Positions 56,281 through 64,000 of a stretch of DNA of 64,000 nt are shown one piece after another. The notes under the pieces were generated by a model that was not told the origin of the DNA, searched no databases, and saw nothing but the letters and a program-made list of their open reading frames with translations. This DNA comes from R-RK-3 sp963842775. GTDB lineage: Bacteria; Pseudomonadota; Alphaproteobacteria; Rhizobiales; Rhodomicrobiaceae. Numbering within the stretch: position 1 is the stretch's first letter; the number at the start of each line of letters is the position of its first letter. The DNA lies in contig CAWJHQ010000011.1 in the NCBI GenBank assembly GCA_963842775.1, positions 310,001 to 374,000 on the forward strand, written 5' to 3'. The position numbers and the translations under genes were made by a program.

Positions 56281-56732
56281 AGCTGGCGGTGGCGGATCTC
56301 TGGATCGGCCTTGCCCTCATGGGGTTCGCAGCAGCCTATTATGCGGGCGCGCTGGTAATCCCGGACAGCCTGCTCTCCGACGAGGTCGGCGCGGCCGGAC
56401 TGCCGAAAGCGCTGGGGCTTGCACTGGGTGCGTGCGGCGCGGTGCTGGCGGTGCGCTCGCAAGGGTTCGCGCCCATGCGCGTCAGGCTCGATATGGCTCC
56501 GCAGGCGCTCGGTCTGGTGGGCGTGCTGATCGCCTACATCCTGGTGCTGCCGACGGTGGGCTATCCGCTGGCGATGGCCGCCCTGATCGCCGTGGCCGCG
56601 CTGTTGGCGGGAGCAAGATTGACGCCTTGGCTCGCCGTGACGGCTGCGGCAGCCGGCCTCGGCTTCTGGCTGATCTTCGTCACCCTGTTCGGCATCGCCA
56701 TGCCTGCGGGCCTCCTTTCGCGCTGGATTTAA
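56277..56732 (+). CDS. TctB-family small permease (second copy)
   Basis: 151 residues with four hydrophobic helices: WIGLALMGFAAAYYAGALVI, GLPKALGLALGACGAVLAV, ALGLVGVLIAYILVLPTVGY and GFWLIFVTLFGIAMPAGLL. Size, topology and position between tctC and tctA fit TctB (DUF1468). Start overlaps the tctC stop; four bases separate its stop from the tctA start. Confidence 0.88.
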   Translation: MKLAVADLWIGLALMGFAAAYYAGALVIPDSLLSDEVGAAGLPKALGLALGACGAVLAVRSQGFAPMRVRLDMAPQALGLVGVLIAYILVLPTVGYPLAMAALIAVAALLAGARLTPWLAVTAAAAGLGFWLIFVTLFGIAMPAGLLSRWI

Positions 56733-56736
56733 GGCG

Positions 56737-58227
56737 ATGCAGGCCTTCGCATCCGCAATGCACGCCCTGGGCGGCTGGACCATTCCGGCCGCCTTTCTCG
56801 GCGTGCTCTGGGGAATCCTGGGCGGAGCGCTGCCGGGCATCTCTCCTTCCATCGCCATGGCGCTGCTACTGCCGCTGACCTATGGCATGGACCCCATTCC
56901 GGCCATCGTGCTGCTGGCCAGCGTTTATGTCGGGGCCGAATATGGCGGCTCGATTCCCGCCATCCTGATCCGCACGCCCGGCACCAACGCCGCTGCCGCG
57001 ACCGTGCTCGACGGCTATGAGATGGCGAGGCAGGGACGAGCCGGCGAAGCGCTCGGCATATCGCTGATCGCCGGGCTGGTCGGCGGGCTGTTCGGGCTGG
57101 TGGTGCTGGTCGTCGCTACGGAACCGCTGGCGGAGGTGGCGCTGTCCTTCACGCCGCCGGCCTATTTCGCGCTCGGCCTTCTGGGCCTGTCGGTCGTCGC
57201 CAGCCTCTCCGGTGGCACGCTGCTGCGCGGGATGATCGCCTGCCTCCTCGGCCTGATGATCGCAACGGTGGGCACCGATCCTGTTTCCGGCGTTGCGCGC
57301 TTCACCTTCGGCTCGCCGGATTTGCTCGGCGGCATCCGGCCGATCCTGATCATGGTCGGACTGTTCGCCGTCGCCGAGATGATGGTGCAGATCGCCGAAC
57401 CCGCCTGGGCCAAGGCGGATAAGCGCGATACGAAGCTGAAATTGCCCAGCCTGGCGGTGTGGGCGCGGCTGTGGAAGCCGCAGCTGATCGGCTCGGTGAT
57501 CGGCACTGTCGAAGGCGTGACGCCGGGCGCGGGCGGCACTATCGCAGCGTTCATGGCCTATAACGAGGCTAAGCGCTGGTCCGCCCATCCGGAGGAGTTC
57601 GGCAAGGGTTCGCCGGAAGGTGTCGCCGCGCCTGAAACTGCGAATAATGTCGTGACGGCAACCGCGCTGGTGCCGCTGCTGGGGCTGGGCATTCCCGGTT
57701 CCAATTCGGCGGCGATCCTGCTCGGCGGCTTCCTGATCCACGGCCTGCAGCCGGGGCCCGCGCTGTTCACCAAGGCGCCGGAGGTGGTCTATGGTCTCTA
57801 TGCCGGGCTGTTCATCGCTAACATCGCCATGCTGCTGATCGGCCTCGTCATCCTCGGCCCGTGCCTCTGGCTGGTGAACCGGCCGAAACCCTATCTGATC
57901 GCCTTCGTTCTGGCGCTGGTGATGTCGGGCGTCTACGCCATCGAGCAGAGCACGCTCGATCTCGCCATCGTGCTCGGCGCCGGGGTGGTCGGCTATTTCA
58001 TGCGCCAGCTTCGCTTCCCGACGCTGCCGATGGTGCTCGGCGTGGTGCTCGGCTTCCTCATCGAGTCCAATTATCGCCGCAGCCTGGTCATCTCGCAGGG
58101 CGACCACATGATTTTCCTCCAGGACAAGGTGGCGCTGACTCTGCTCCTACTGACCGCAGCGCTGCTCACCTATTCCATCGTCACGGAACTGCGCTCGGTC
58201 AAGGCTGCGGAAAGGGAAGCCGGATGA
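56737..58227 (+). CDS. TctA-family large permease (second copy)
   Basis: 496-residue membrane protein. Segments GALPGISPSIAMALLLPLTY, GAEYGGSIPAILIRTPGTNA, VEGVTPGAGGTIAAFMAYNE and LGLGIPGSNSAAILLGGFLI identify TctA. It is only distantly similar to the copy at 48.2-49.7 kb, so the two systems are separate acquisitions with likely different carboxylates. The stop overlaps the MmgE/PrpD start (ATGA, 58224-58227). Confidence 0.92.
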   Translation: MQAFASAMHALGGWTIPAAFLGVLWGILGGALPGISPSIAMALLLPLTYGMDPIPAIVLLASVYVGAEYGGSIPAILIRTPGTNAAAATVLDGYEMARQGRAGEALGISLIAGLVGGLFGLVVLVVATEPLAEVALSFTPPAYFALGLLGLSVVASLSGGTLLRGMIACLLGLMIATVGTDPVSGVARFTFGSPDLLGGIRPILIMVGLFAVAEMMVQIAEPAWAKADKRDTKLKLPSLAVWARLWKPQLIGSVIGTVEGVTPGAGGTIAAFMAYNEAKRWSAHPEEFGKGSPEGVAAPETANNVVTATALVPLLGLGIPGSNSAAILLGGFLIHGLQPGPALFTKAPEVVYGLYAGLFIANIAMLLIGLVILGPCLWLVNRPKPYLIAFVLALVMSGVYAIEQSTLDLAIVLGAGVVGYFMRQLRFPTLPMVLGVVLGFLIESNYRRSLVISQGDHMIFLQDKVALTLLLLTAALLTYSIVTELRSVKAAEREAG

Positions 58228-59594
58228 TCGACGGAGCCAGCGATTGCCGAGCAGCTGGCTCGGGCCGCCTGCGCCGTTCGGGGCGCAGGTCTGCCGGCGG
58301 AGGTTCGCGAGGCCTGCCGCCGACTCGTGCTGGATGTCGGCGGGCTTTGCATCGCCGCGCGCAATACGGATTACATGCAAGCCATGCTCGCCGGGCTCGA
58401 TGCCGGCGGGACCTGCACCGCCATCGGTCATGCCGGCACATACTCGCCCGCTGACGCCATGCTGATCAACGGCACCGCAGCCCATGGCGAGGACTATGAC
58501 GACACTTTCGAGGGCGGTCCGGTGCATTCCGGCGCGGTGATCGTGCCCGCGATGCTGGCCGCCGCCGAGCGGCACAAGCTGTCCGGTGCCGACCTTCTCG
58601 CCGGGATCGCGGTCGGCGCTGAAGTGACGTGCCGGCTGAGCCTCGTCGCGCCGAAGATGGTCCACGCGGCAGGCTTCCATCCGACGGCGGTGTTCGGGGC
58701 GATGGGCGCGGCGGCGGCGGTCGCGACGGGCTTGCGGCTTGGCGAAGCGGCTTTCGCCTCGGCGCTCGGCATCGCCGGCAGCATGGCGTCCGGCATCATC
58801 GAATATCTCGCCGAGGGCACCTGGACCAAGCGCATGCATCCGGGCTGGGCCGCGCAAAGCGGCTATCGCGCGGCGCGGCTGGCGGCCGGCGGCTTCCTCG
58901 GTCCGCGCACCGTGTTCGAGGGCACGCACGGGCTGTTCCACGGTTTCGCCCGCGATCCCGTCTGCGACTGGAGCCTGCTTCTCGACGGCTTCGGCGAGGA
59001 GTGGGTCATGCGGACCATCGCCTTCAAGCCCTATCCTTGCGGCACCATGGCCCACCCCTATATCGATTGCGCGCTGCGCCTGCGCGCGCGCGGGCTAGCC
59101 GCCGAACGGATCACGTCCATTCTCTGCGAGACCGCCGAAGGTTTCGTTCATCGGCTCTGGGAGCCGATCGCCGCAAAGCAGTCGCCGCCCAATGGCTATG
59201 CGGCGAAATTCAGCATCCCCTACGCGATTGCGACCGCCTTGGTTCACGGCGAAGCGGGATTGTCGGCCTTCGGCGATGACGCCGTGACCGATGCTGCCGT
59301 GCGCGCGCTCTCGGCCAAGATCGGCTATGTCATCGACCCGGACCACCCCTATCCGCGCAGCTATACCGGGCATGTCCGGGTGACGCTTGATGACGGGCAG
59401 GTCCTGGAAGAACGCCAGCCGCATCTGCGTGGCGGTGCTGCCGAGCCGCTAACGGCACGCGGAAATCGAAGCCAAATTTCGTGCCAATGCGCTGCATGGC
59501 GGCTGGGACGGGAGCCCGCGCCGATCGTGCGGCCCAATGGGTGCACGCACTCTTTGATGCAGATGAGGTGGAACTGTCGCCATGGCGGGGCTGA
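58224..59594 (+). pseudogene. MmgE/PrpD-family protein with three frameshifts
   Basis: About 455 residues when three single-base insertions are removed (near 58230, 59454 and 59513). The uninterrupted middle (from 58327) carries INGTAAHGEDYDDTFEGG, GAEVTCRLSLVAPKMVHAAG, MHPGWAAQSGYRAARLAAGG and FKPYPCGTMAHPYIDCALRL, hallmarks of the MmgE/PrpD fold (2-methylcitrate dehydratase and cis-aconitate-type lyases). The corrected N-terminus reads EPAIAEQLARAACAV and the corrected C-terminus HAEIEAKFRANALHGGWDG then ending ELSPWRG, overlapping the SDR start. Coupled to tctCBA, so it probably dehydrates or isomerises the imported carboxylate. Confidence 0.85.
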
Positions 59595-60355
59595 TAAGCG
59601 GAACGGAACTCACGGGCAAGGTCGCGCTGGTGACGGGCGCAGGCCGCAATATCGGGCGGGCGATCGCGCTTGAGCTGGCAGCGGCTGGCGCTGCGGTTAT
59701 CGTCAATGCGCGGGCAAATCGCGAGGAGGCTGAAAGCGTTGCGCGCGAGATCGAGGCGGCGGGCGGCAAGGCCATCGCCATCCTCGCCGATGTGACGGAT
59801 CCGGCAGCGGTCAACGCCATGGTGCAGCAGGCGCTGGCCCATTTCGGCCGCCTCGACATCCTCGTCAACAATGCGGCGATCCGCAATGAGGCGCCCTTCG
59901 CCGAGCTCGATCATGCCGCGTGGCGCCGCGTGCTCGATGTTTGCCTCGACGGCGCCTTTCATTGCGCGAAAGCGTGTCACGCGGCGCTGAAGGCGAGCGG
60001 CGCCGGCACCATCGTCAATATTGGCGGGCTGACCGGCCATACGGGCGCGGCCGATCGCGCTCATGTCGTCACCGCCAAGGCGGGGCTTGCCGGCTTCACC
60101 CGCGCCTTGGCCCATGATCTGGCTCCGGACGGCATTACCGCGAACTGCGTCTCGCCTGGCATGATGGATACGCGCCGGCAAACCTCCAGCGCACCGGGCG
60201 AACCGGCGCATCACGCGACGCGCCAGACGCTTGTCGGGCGGCGCGGCCTGCCCGAAGAATGCGCCGTTGCGGTCCGCTGGCTTGCGGGGCCAGGCGGACG
60301 ATACGTCACCGGCCAGACTATCCATGTCAATGGCGGCGCCTTTCTGGGTGGCTGA
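59582..60355 (+). CDS. SDR-family protein lacking the catalytic tyrosine
   Basis: 257-residue short-chain dehydrogenase-like protein. Cofactor loop KVALVTGAGRNIGRAIALEL, the DILVNNAAIRNEAPF motif in place of NNAG, IVNIGGLTGHTGAADRA and VRWLAGPGGRYVTGQTIHVN. Where YxxxK is expected it has VVTAK (codons GTC GTC ACC GCC AAG): the Lys is kept, the Tyr is replaced by Val. The catalytic Ser is also unclear. Similar HVVTAK variants exist among FabG-like proteins, so it may still act or may be a binding partner. It overlaps the MmgE/PrpD gene end. Confidence 0.85.
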   Translation: MAGLISGTELTGKVALVTGAGRNIGRAIALELAAAGAAVIVNARANREEAESVAREIEAAGGKAIAILADVTDPAAVNAMVQQALAHFGRLDILVNNAAIRNEAPFAELDHAAWRRVLDVCLDGAFHCAKACHAALKASGAGTIVNIGGLTGHTGAADRAHVVTAKAGLAGFTRALAHDLAPDGITANCVSPGMMDTRRQTSSAPGEPAHHATRQTLVGRRGLPEECAVAVRWLAGPGGRYVTGQTIHVNGGAFLGG

Positions 60356-60446
60356 CCGTGATGGTGGGCGTGGTCTAACTATGTCCGGCTGATCTTGCCG
60401 TGGCTCCGGGCTCCAGGCTTTGGCGTACGGCCGATCATGATAGCCT

Positions 60447-62444
60447 TCACGTCGCGGAAAACTCCTTGCGAACTATGCCGTTTGGCTGATTTGGTCTGCG
60501 CGGTCTCGTTGTCAGGCCGTGCTCGGTCTTCTCCCAGTAATGGGGCGCTTTGATGAGTTGGTAAATCGCGCGGTAGGCGGCTGCCGAGATGAAGAGCCAA
60601 TAGATAGGGATGAAAACGAGCTGAGGCACCAGGCTGCGCACGCGCTTTCCGCGCAGGACGAAAAAACCGAGCATCAGTGAGGCCGCATAGCCGGCGATCA
60701 GGTTGAACACCGCGATAATCCAGAGCTGATGACCGAATGTGCTCGCGGCGGGCTGGAAGATGAGGCCCGAAGCGACGTCATGAACGATCAGCGCGTAGGA
60801 GAGGGGATGAACCAGCGCCGCGATGATGATCCCGGCGAAATGCCCCTGGAAGGCGAGGAAGCCGCCCAAGCCCAATTCCCGCGCCAAGCGGAATGGCTGG
60901 CGCATATGGACGGCATAAGTTTGCACCCAGCCCTTGAGCCACCTGGTGCGCTGGCGCAGCCAGTTGCCCGGCTGACAAGCGGCCTCCTCATAGGTCGTGG
61001 AGTCCAGTACCTCAGCCCTGAAACCTCGCCGATAGAGCCTGATGCCAAGATCGGCATCCTCGGTGACGTTATGCGGGTCCCAGGCGCCGATCTTGCGGAG
61101 AATTCCGGTGCGGAAATGGTTCGACGTGCCGCCGAGCGGCAAGGGCAGCCGCGCCGCATCCAGCATCGGCAGAATGCCTGCGAACAGCGACGCATATTCG
61201 ATGGCGAATTGTTTGGAGAGCCAGTTCTCCGATGCATTGTCGAAGGTCAGCCGGGCCTGCAGGCATACGACCTCTCGCGGCGCATCGCGGAAGCGTCCGG
61301 CGGCTTTGCGGAGCTGATCCGGGTCGGGCCGGTCCTCAGCATCATAGATGACGAGGTAGTCGCCGGTCGCGAATTGTAATGCGTAGTTCAAGGCGCGAGG
61401 CTTCGTTCGCGGCGCGCCGTCCGGCACGACCATCACCTCGAAATGCGGTGGCAGATGGAGAGCGTTCGCCGCGGCGATGGTTTCGGCGTCGACTTCCTCC
61501 AGCACCAGCTTGATGTCGAGCTTGGCTGGCGGATAGTCGAGCGCTTCGAGCGCGGCGACGAGATCGGGCAGTACCCGCGCTTCCTTGTACATTGCGACCA
61601 GCACGGTGTAGCGGGGCAGCTCGGCCTCTCTGATACGCGGGATCGGCCGCTTGCGCCCGCCGACATGGGCGTAGGCAGCATGGGCCGCCGCCGCCAGCCG
61701 CAGCGAGATGGTGAGCAGGAACATCAGCGAGAGCGCGGCGCTGTAGATCACCAGCGCTTCCCGCGGGGCGAAAATCGCCGCGCCGGCAAATAGTCCTCCC
61801 AAAAGCGCGAGACATACGGTCTGCCAGCCATTGGCGCCCGTGGAAGCGCTGAACCGCGGCTGTTTCCGGCTGAGCCCATTTTCCGCATCGCGGGCGAGTG
61901 CAGGCCCATACGCTTCGGCGATCGCTTCGCTCAGAGCACGGCGGCCGACAAGAATAACCCTATCTTTGGCAGCGCCCAGTGACACCGCAAGATCCTGGGC
62001 CGCCTCCAGCGAGAGTTGCTCGCCATTCAGTGCGGCAGCTCCGCGCGGTCCTTCGAGAAGGATCGGCAGTGGCGCGCTCAAATGCCGGAAAGGCGGGGGT
62101 GGAATATTCAGCGCCCGCAGTCTCACCCGCTCATGTTTCCGCGCGGCCGAAAGCCCACAGCGGGCGGCCAGTTCGTGCGTATAGGCATGCGATTTTACCG
62201 CACCGATGGACAACGCCGCCTCCCGCAAAGGCACGCCCCAGCGTAGCGCAAGCGCCGTGATTTGTTGTAGGATGGGTGCCGGCAGGCCGGCATTGAGCAG
62301 CAGCGCTGCCTCGCTTATAGGTTGCGCATGCGGGCCACTCTTGTCCTCGCTCCAATCGAGCGGCGGCGGGAGGGGAATGACGCGGGAAGAATTTGGCCAA
62401 GCGCCGTCGGCGCCCGGCTGAATACGCGGTACAAAAAATGTCAT
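60447..62444 (-). CDS. Membrane-bound family-2 glycosyltransferase
   Basis: 665 residues. The N-terminal 190 residues are soluble (LLNAGLPAPILQQITALALR, HAYTHELAARCGLSA) and resemble the MshEN-like leader found on some secreted-polysaccharide synthases. Then two helices (ALVIYSAALSLMFLLTISLR), a GT-A catalytic domain (YTVLVAMYKEARVLPDLVAA, LVIYDAEDRPDPDQLRKAAG with the DxD-type acidic site, NVTEDADLGIRLYRRGFRAE, and the QRTRWLKGWVQTY Q-x-x-R-W motif) and several C-terminal helices. This is the architecture of processive beta-glycan synthases of Hyphomicrobiales (XagB-like). ATG 62444 is used; TTG 62453 is the alternative. Divergent from a family-3 binding protein. Confidence 0.88.
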   Translation of the reverse strand: MTFFVPRIQPGADGAWPNSSRVIPLPPPLDWSEDKSGPHAQPISEAALLLNAGLPAPILQQITALALRWGVPLREAALSIGAVKSHAYTHELAARCGLSAARKHERVRLRALNIPPPPFRHLSAPLPILLEGPRGAAALNGEQLSLEAAQDLAVSLGAAKDRVILVGRRALSEAIAEAYGPALARDAENGLSRKQPRFSASTGANGWQTVCLALLGGLFAGAAIFAPREALVIYSAALSLMFLLTISLRLAAAAHAAYAHVGGRKRPIPRIREAELPRYTVLVAMYKEARVLPDLVAALEALDYPPAKLDIKLVLEEVDAETIAAANALHLPPHFEVMVVPDGAPRTKPRALNYALQFATGDYLVIYDAEDRPDPDQLRKAAGRFRDAPREVVCLQARLTFDNASENWLSKQFAIEYASLFAGILPMLDAARLPLPLGGTSNHFRTGILRKIGAWDPHNVTEDADLGIRLYRRGFRAEVLDSTTYEEAACQPGNWLRQRTRWLKGWVQTYAVHMRQPFRLARELGLGGFLAFQGHFAGIIIAALVHPLSYALIVHDVASGLIFQPAASTFGHQLWIIAVFNLIAGYAASLMLGFFVLRGKRVRSLVPQLVFIPIYWLFISAAAYRAIYQLIKAPHYWEKTEHGLTTRPRRPNQPNGIVRKEFSAT

Positions 62445-62547
62445 GCCGGACAATCTGAAAGCGACTTAAAAAACAGTGGGTTGATTGTAGCCGTGGAAGC
62501 GCGGCATCAAAATACCGGCTAACCCTTACGTTAAAAGGGAGGCGTCA

Positions 62548-63429
62548 ATGCGAGAGATGATGCGGAAGAAGATATTGCCTTCATTGCTGCCGAGACGGCT
62601 GAGCGCGGCCATCCTCTTTGCGACGCTCGCGGCATTGCCGGGCGGCGGATGCTGGGCGCAGGCAACCGCTCCGACAACCTCGCAATGGCGCGAGGAAACG
62701 ATCGGTCCCCGGCCGGACTGGTCGTGGCTCGTCGTGCTGCGTTTCGTCACCGAGGCTGACTATCCGCCCTTTAATTACCGCGACGAGGACGGCACGCTGA
62801 CCGGGTTCAATGTCGATCTGGCTCGGGCCTTGTGCCGCGAATTGGATGTCAACTGCGAGGTGAACGCGGTCGACTGGAGCAAGCTTGTGCCCTCACTGAA
62901 GGATGATGAGGGTGATGCGGCGATTGCCTCGCTGGCCATCTCGCCGAGCACCATCGAGCAAGTGGATTTCACCGACAGCTATTATGCAACGCCGGCGAAA
63001 TTTGCCGCCCGCACTGCGAGCAAAATTGAAGGTGTCACGCCGGAAGATTTGGAGCGCCGTAAGATCGGCGTCGTCAAACAGACCTCCCATGAGGCGTATC
63101 TGCGCCATTTCTTTCCCGAGTCCGCCATCATCACCTACGCAAGCGACGAAGAGGTGCGAACGGCGTTGAGGGAGGAGAAGATCGACCTGCTTTTCGGCGA
63201 TGCGATCAGCCTGATGTTCTGGATCAACGGATCGGATTCGCAAGGGTGCTGCCAGTTCCGTGGCCGCGGCTTCCTGGAGGCTAAATATTTCGGCGAAGGC
63301 GTGGGCATCGCCGTCGCGAAAGGCAATATACGGCTGAAGGAGGTGCTGAACTATGCCTTGGCTCGCGTGCGCGCGTCGGGCCGCTATGAAGAGCTGTTGC
63401 TGCGCTATTTTCCGCTCGCGATCTATTGA
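62548..63429 (+). CDS. Family-3 amino-acid-type binding protein (orphan)
   Basis: 293-residue periplasmic protein. Signal peptide RLSAAILFATLAALPGGG, then FVTEADYPPFNYRDEDGTLT with GFNVDLARALCRELDVNCEV, SLAISPSTIEQVDFTDSYYA and a late GEGVGIAVAKGNIRLKEVLN. It is a canonical single-domain SBP_bac_3 protein without the four-cysteine pattern of the other two in this window. GGGAGG lies six bases before the ATG. No permease is linked; it stands divergent from a glycosyltransferase gene. Confidence 0.9.
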   Translation: MREMMRKKILPSLLPRRLSAAILFATLAALPGGGCWAQATAPTTSQWREETIGPRPDWSWLVVLRFVTEADYPPFNYRDEDGTLTGFNVDLARALCRELDVNCEVNAVDWSKLVPSLKDDEGDAAIASLAISPSTIEQVDFTDSYYATPAKFAARTASKIEGVTPEDLERRKIGVVKQTSHEAYLRHFFPESAIITYASDEEVRTALREEKIDLLFGDAISLMFWINGSDSQGCCQFRGRGFLEAKYFGEGVGIAVAKGNIRLKEVLNYALARVRASGRYEELLLRYFPLAIY

Positions 63430-63434
63430 CGGCG

Positions 63435-63743
63435 CTAGCTACGCTGCCAGGCAACGGCGGTCGGCTCGTAATGCCGCATCTCGACCATTTCGCCGATAAA
63501 AGGCCGGATGAGCGCCAGAAATGGCGGAAAATGCGGACCCTTGCGGAACCCCTCCAAATGATCCCGCGCCGAACGCCAAACGATGCGCAGAATGAATATA
63601 TCTTCCGCATCCGCGCATTGGCTCAACTCATAGCCGAGGCATTCCGGCGCGGCCCGGAGGTGCTCTCCCGCTGCATCATAGGCGGCGACCAATTCCTGGG
63701 CGGAATGGGTTTTCAGCTCGTAGCGGATATATTCCGGGATCAT
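63435..63743 (-). CDS. Antibiotic-biosynthesis-monooxygenase (ABM) domain protein
   Basis: 102-residue single-domain dimeric alpha-beta barrel protein. YIRYELKTHSAQELVAAYDA, CLGYELSQCADAEDIFILRI and WRSARDHLEGFRKGPHFPPF follow the ABM pattern of a first strand, a helix, and the W/R-x-x-x-H helix. Such small proteins act as cofactor-free quinone-forming oxygenases or haem-related enzymes; the substrate cannot be told. It is 36 bases downstream of the TerB-like gene on the same strand. Confidence 0.8.
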   Translation of the reverse strand: MIPEYIRYELKTHSAQELVAAYDAAGEHLRAAPECLGYELSQCADAEDIFILRIVWRSARDHLEGFRKGPHFPPFLALIRPFIGEMVEMRHYEPTAVAWQRS

Positions 63744-63779
63744 CGCTGGCTAGCCTTCTGACTGAGGGTGCCTCGTCCG

Positions 63780-64000
63780 TTATGCGATCTGATGGCGTGC
63801 CCGTGCGCCACGCTCGATGGCGGCGATGGTGAGTTTGTCGAGATCCAGCCGGTCGCGCAGCAGCTCCAGGAAGCGGATCTCCTCATTGCCGACGCTCCGG
63901 TCGACGGCCGCCACTTCGACAGCGAGCGCATAGGCCGTTTCGTGCAGCTTTTTCGGCAAGGCGTCGGCGATGCTGTTGAGAATGGTGTCGAGACCGTCGT
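63780..64000 (-). CDS. TerB-like tellurite-resistance family protein, partial
   Basis: C-terminal 73 codons of a gene that begins beyond the right edge. The reverse strand reads LNSIADALPKKLHETAYALA, then EVAAVDRSVGNEEIRFLELL and LDKLTIAAIERGARARH to TAA at 63780-63782. The A-x-E-V-A-x-x-D-x-x-x-x-x-E-x-x-F-L-x-x-L pattern is the TerB alpha-helical metal-binding repeat. Many family members occur outside tellurite operons; role unknown. Confidence 0.75.
   Translation of the reverse strand, partial: DGLDTILNSIADALPKKLHETAYALAVEVAAVDRSVGNEEIRFLELLRDRLDLDKLTIAAIERGARARHQIA

Noticed and set aside
56866..58107. 413-codon minus-strand frame opposite the second tctA
   Set aside because: Charged, His/Asp-rich antisense shadow of a membrane protein gene.
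1..64000. CRISPR arrays, tRNA or rRNA genes, prophage, riboswitches
   Set aside because: No regularly spaced direct repeats, cloverleaf-like or rRNA-like sequence, phage structural genes or known riboswitch consensus was seen on reading both strands.

Overview
The window looks like chromosome of an alphaproteobacterium of the order Hyphomicrobiales (Rhizobiales). The reasons are GC-rich coding with strong G/C third positions, a dense mix of ABC, TRAP and Tct importers typical of soil and plant-associated members, and a copy near 42.5 kb of the palindromic repeat family scattered through genomes of this order. The genus cannot be fixed from the sequence. No rRNA, tRNA or CRISPR array was seen.

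Layout. 0-3.6 kb: transsulfuration genes (cystathionine gamma-lyase-type enzyme, frameshifted and cut by the window edge, and cystathionine beta-synthase) divergent from an orphan sulfate-binding protein. 3.6-4.3 kb: scar with an IS3 transposase start, a DNA ligase D fragment and a small ribbon-helix-helix ORF. 4.3-7.4 kb: NTF2-fused flavin monooxygenase, a secreted unknown and an SDR. 7.8-13.8 kb: polyamine-type ABC operon (binding protein, ATPase, two permeases), then a leaderless binding-protein fold and a polysaccharide deacetylase/allantoinase-like enzyme. 13.9-18.3 kb: ribose/fructose-type sugar ABC operon with several frameshifts. 18.7-21.5 kb: panE-like reductase, a small DUF2293-like protein and AMP nucleosidase. 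21.7-26.8 kb: GntR regulator and TRAP operon dctPQM with an HD-like protein and an amidohydrolase.

27.2-36.3 kb is the most unusual part. Its parts come in pairs: two TAXI-type binding proteins (one fused to a family-3 binding domain), two Sel1/TPR-like envelope proteins (one secreted, one membrane-anchored) and two dynamin-like GTPases transcribed divergently. No permease belongs to them. A LysM protein at 46.6-47.9 kb carries the same four-cysteine family-3 domain as the TAXI fusion, so the set probably extends that far. It is a candidate envelope-sensing and membrane-remodelling module; the function is inference.

36.9-42.5 kb: complete dipeptide/nickel-type ABC operon (A-B-C-D-F), then the palindromic repeat. 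42.6-47.9 kb: a minus-strand run of amidohydrolase, branched-chain-type binding protein, DctP-type binding protein and the LysM protein. 48.2-52.7 kb: tctA-B-C and a class V aminotransferase. 53.3-60.4 kb: FAD-linked oxidase, a second tctC-B-A, then MmgE/PrpD and SDR genes, which look like one uptake-plus-catabolism operon. 60.4-64 kb: a family-2 glycosyltransferase, a family-3 binding protein, an ABM-type monooxygenase and a TerB-like protein cut by the window edge.

A recurring oddity is single-base insertions: about a dozen genes are broken, and in nearly every case removing one base restores a full-length, in-frame family member. This points to sequencing or assembly indels, or to very recent decay. 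For those genes the coordinates below span the inferred intact gene.
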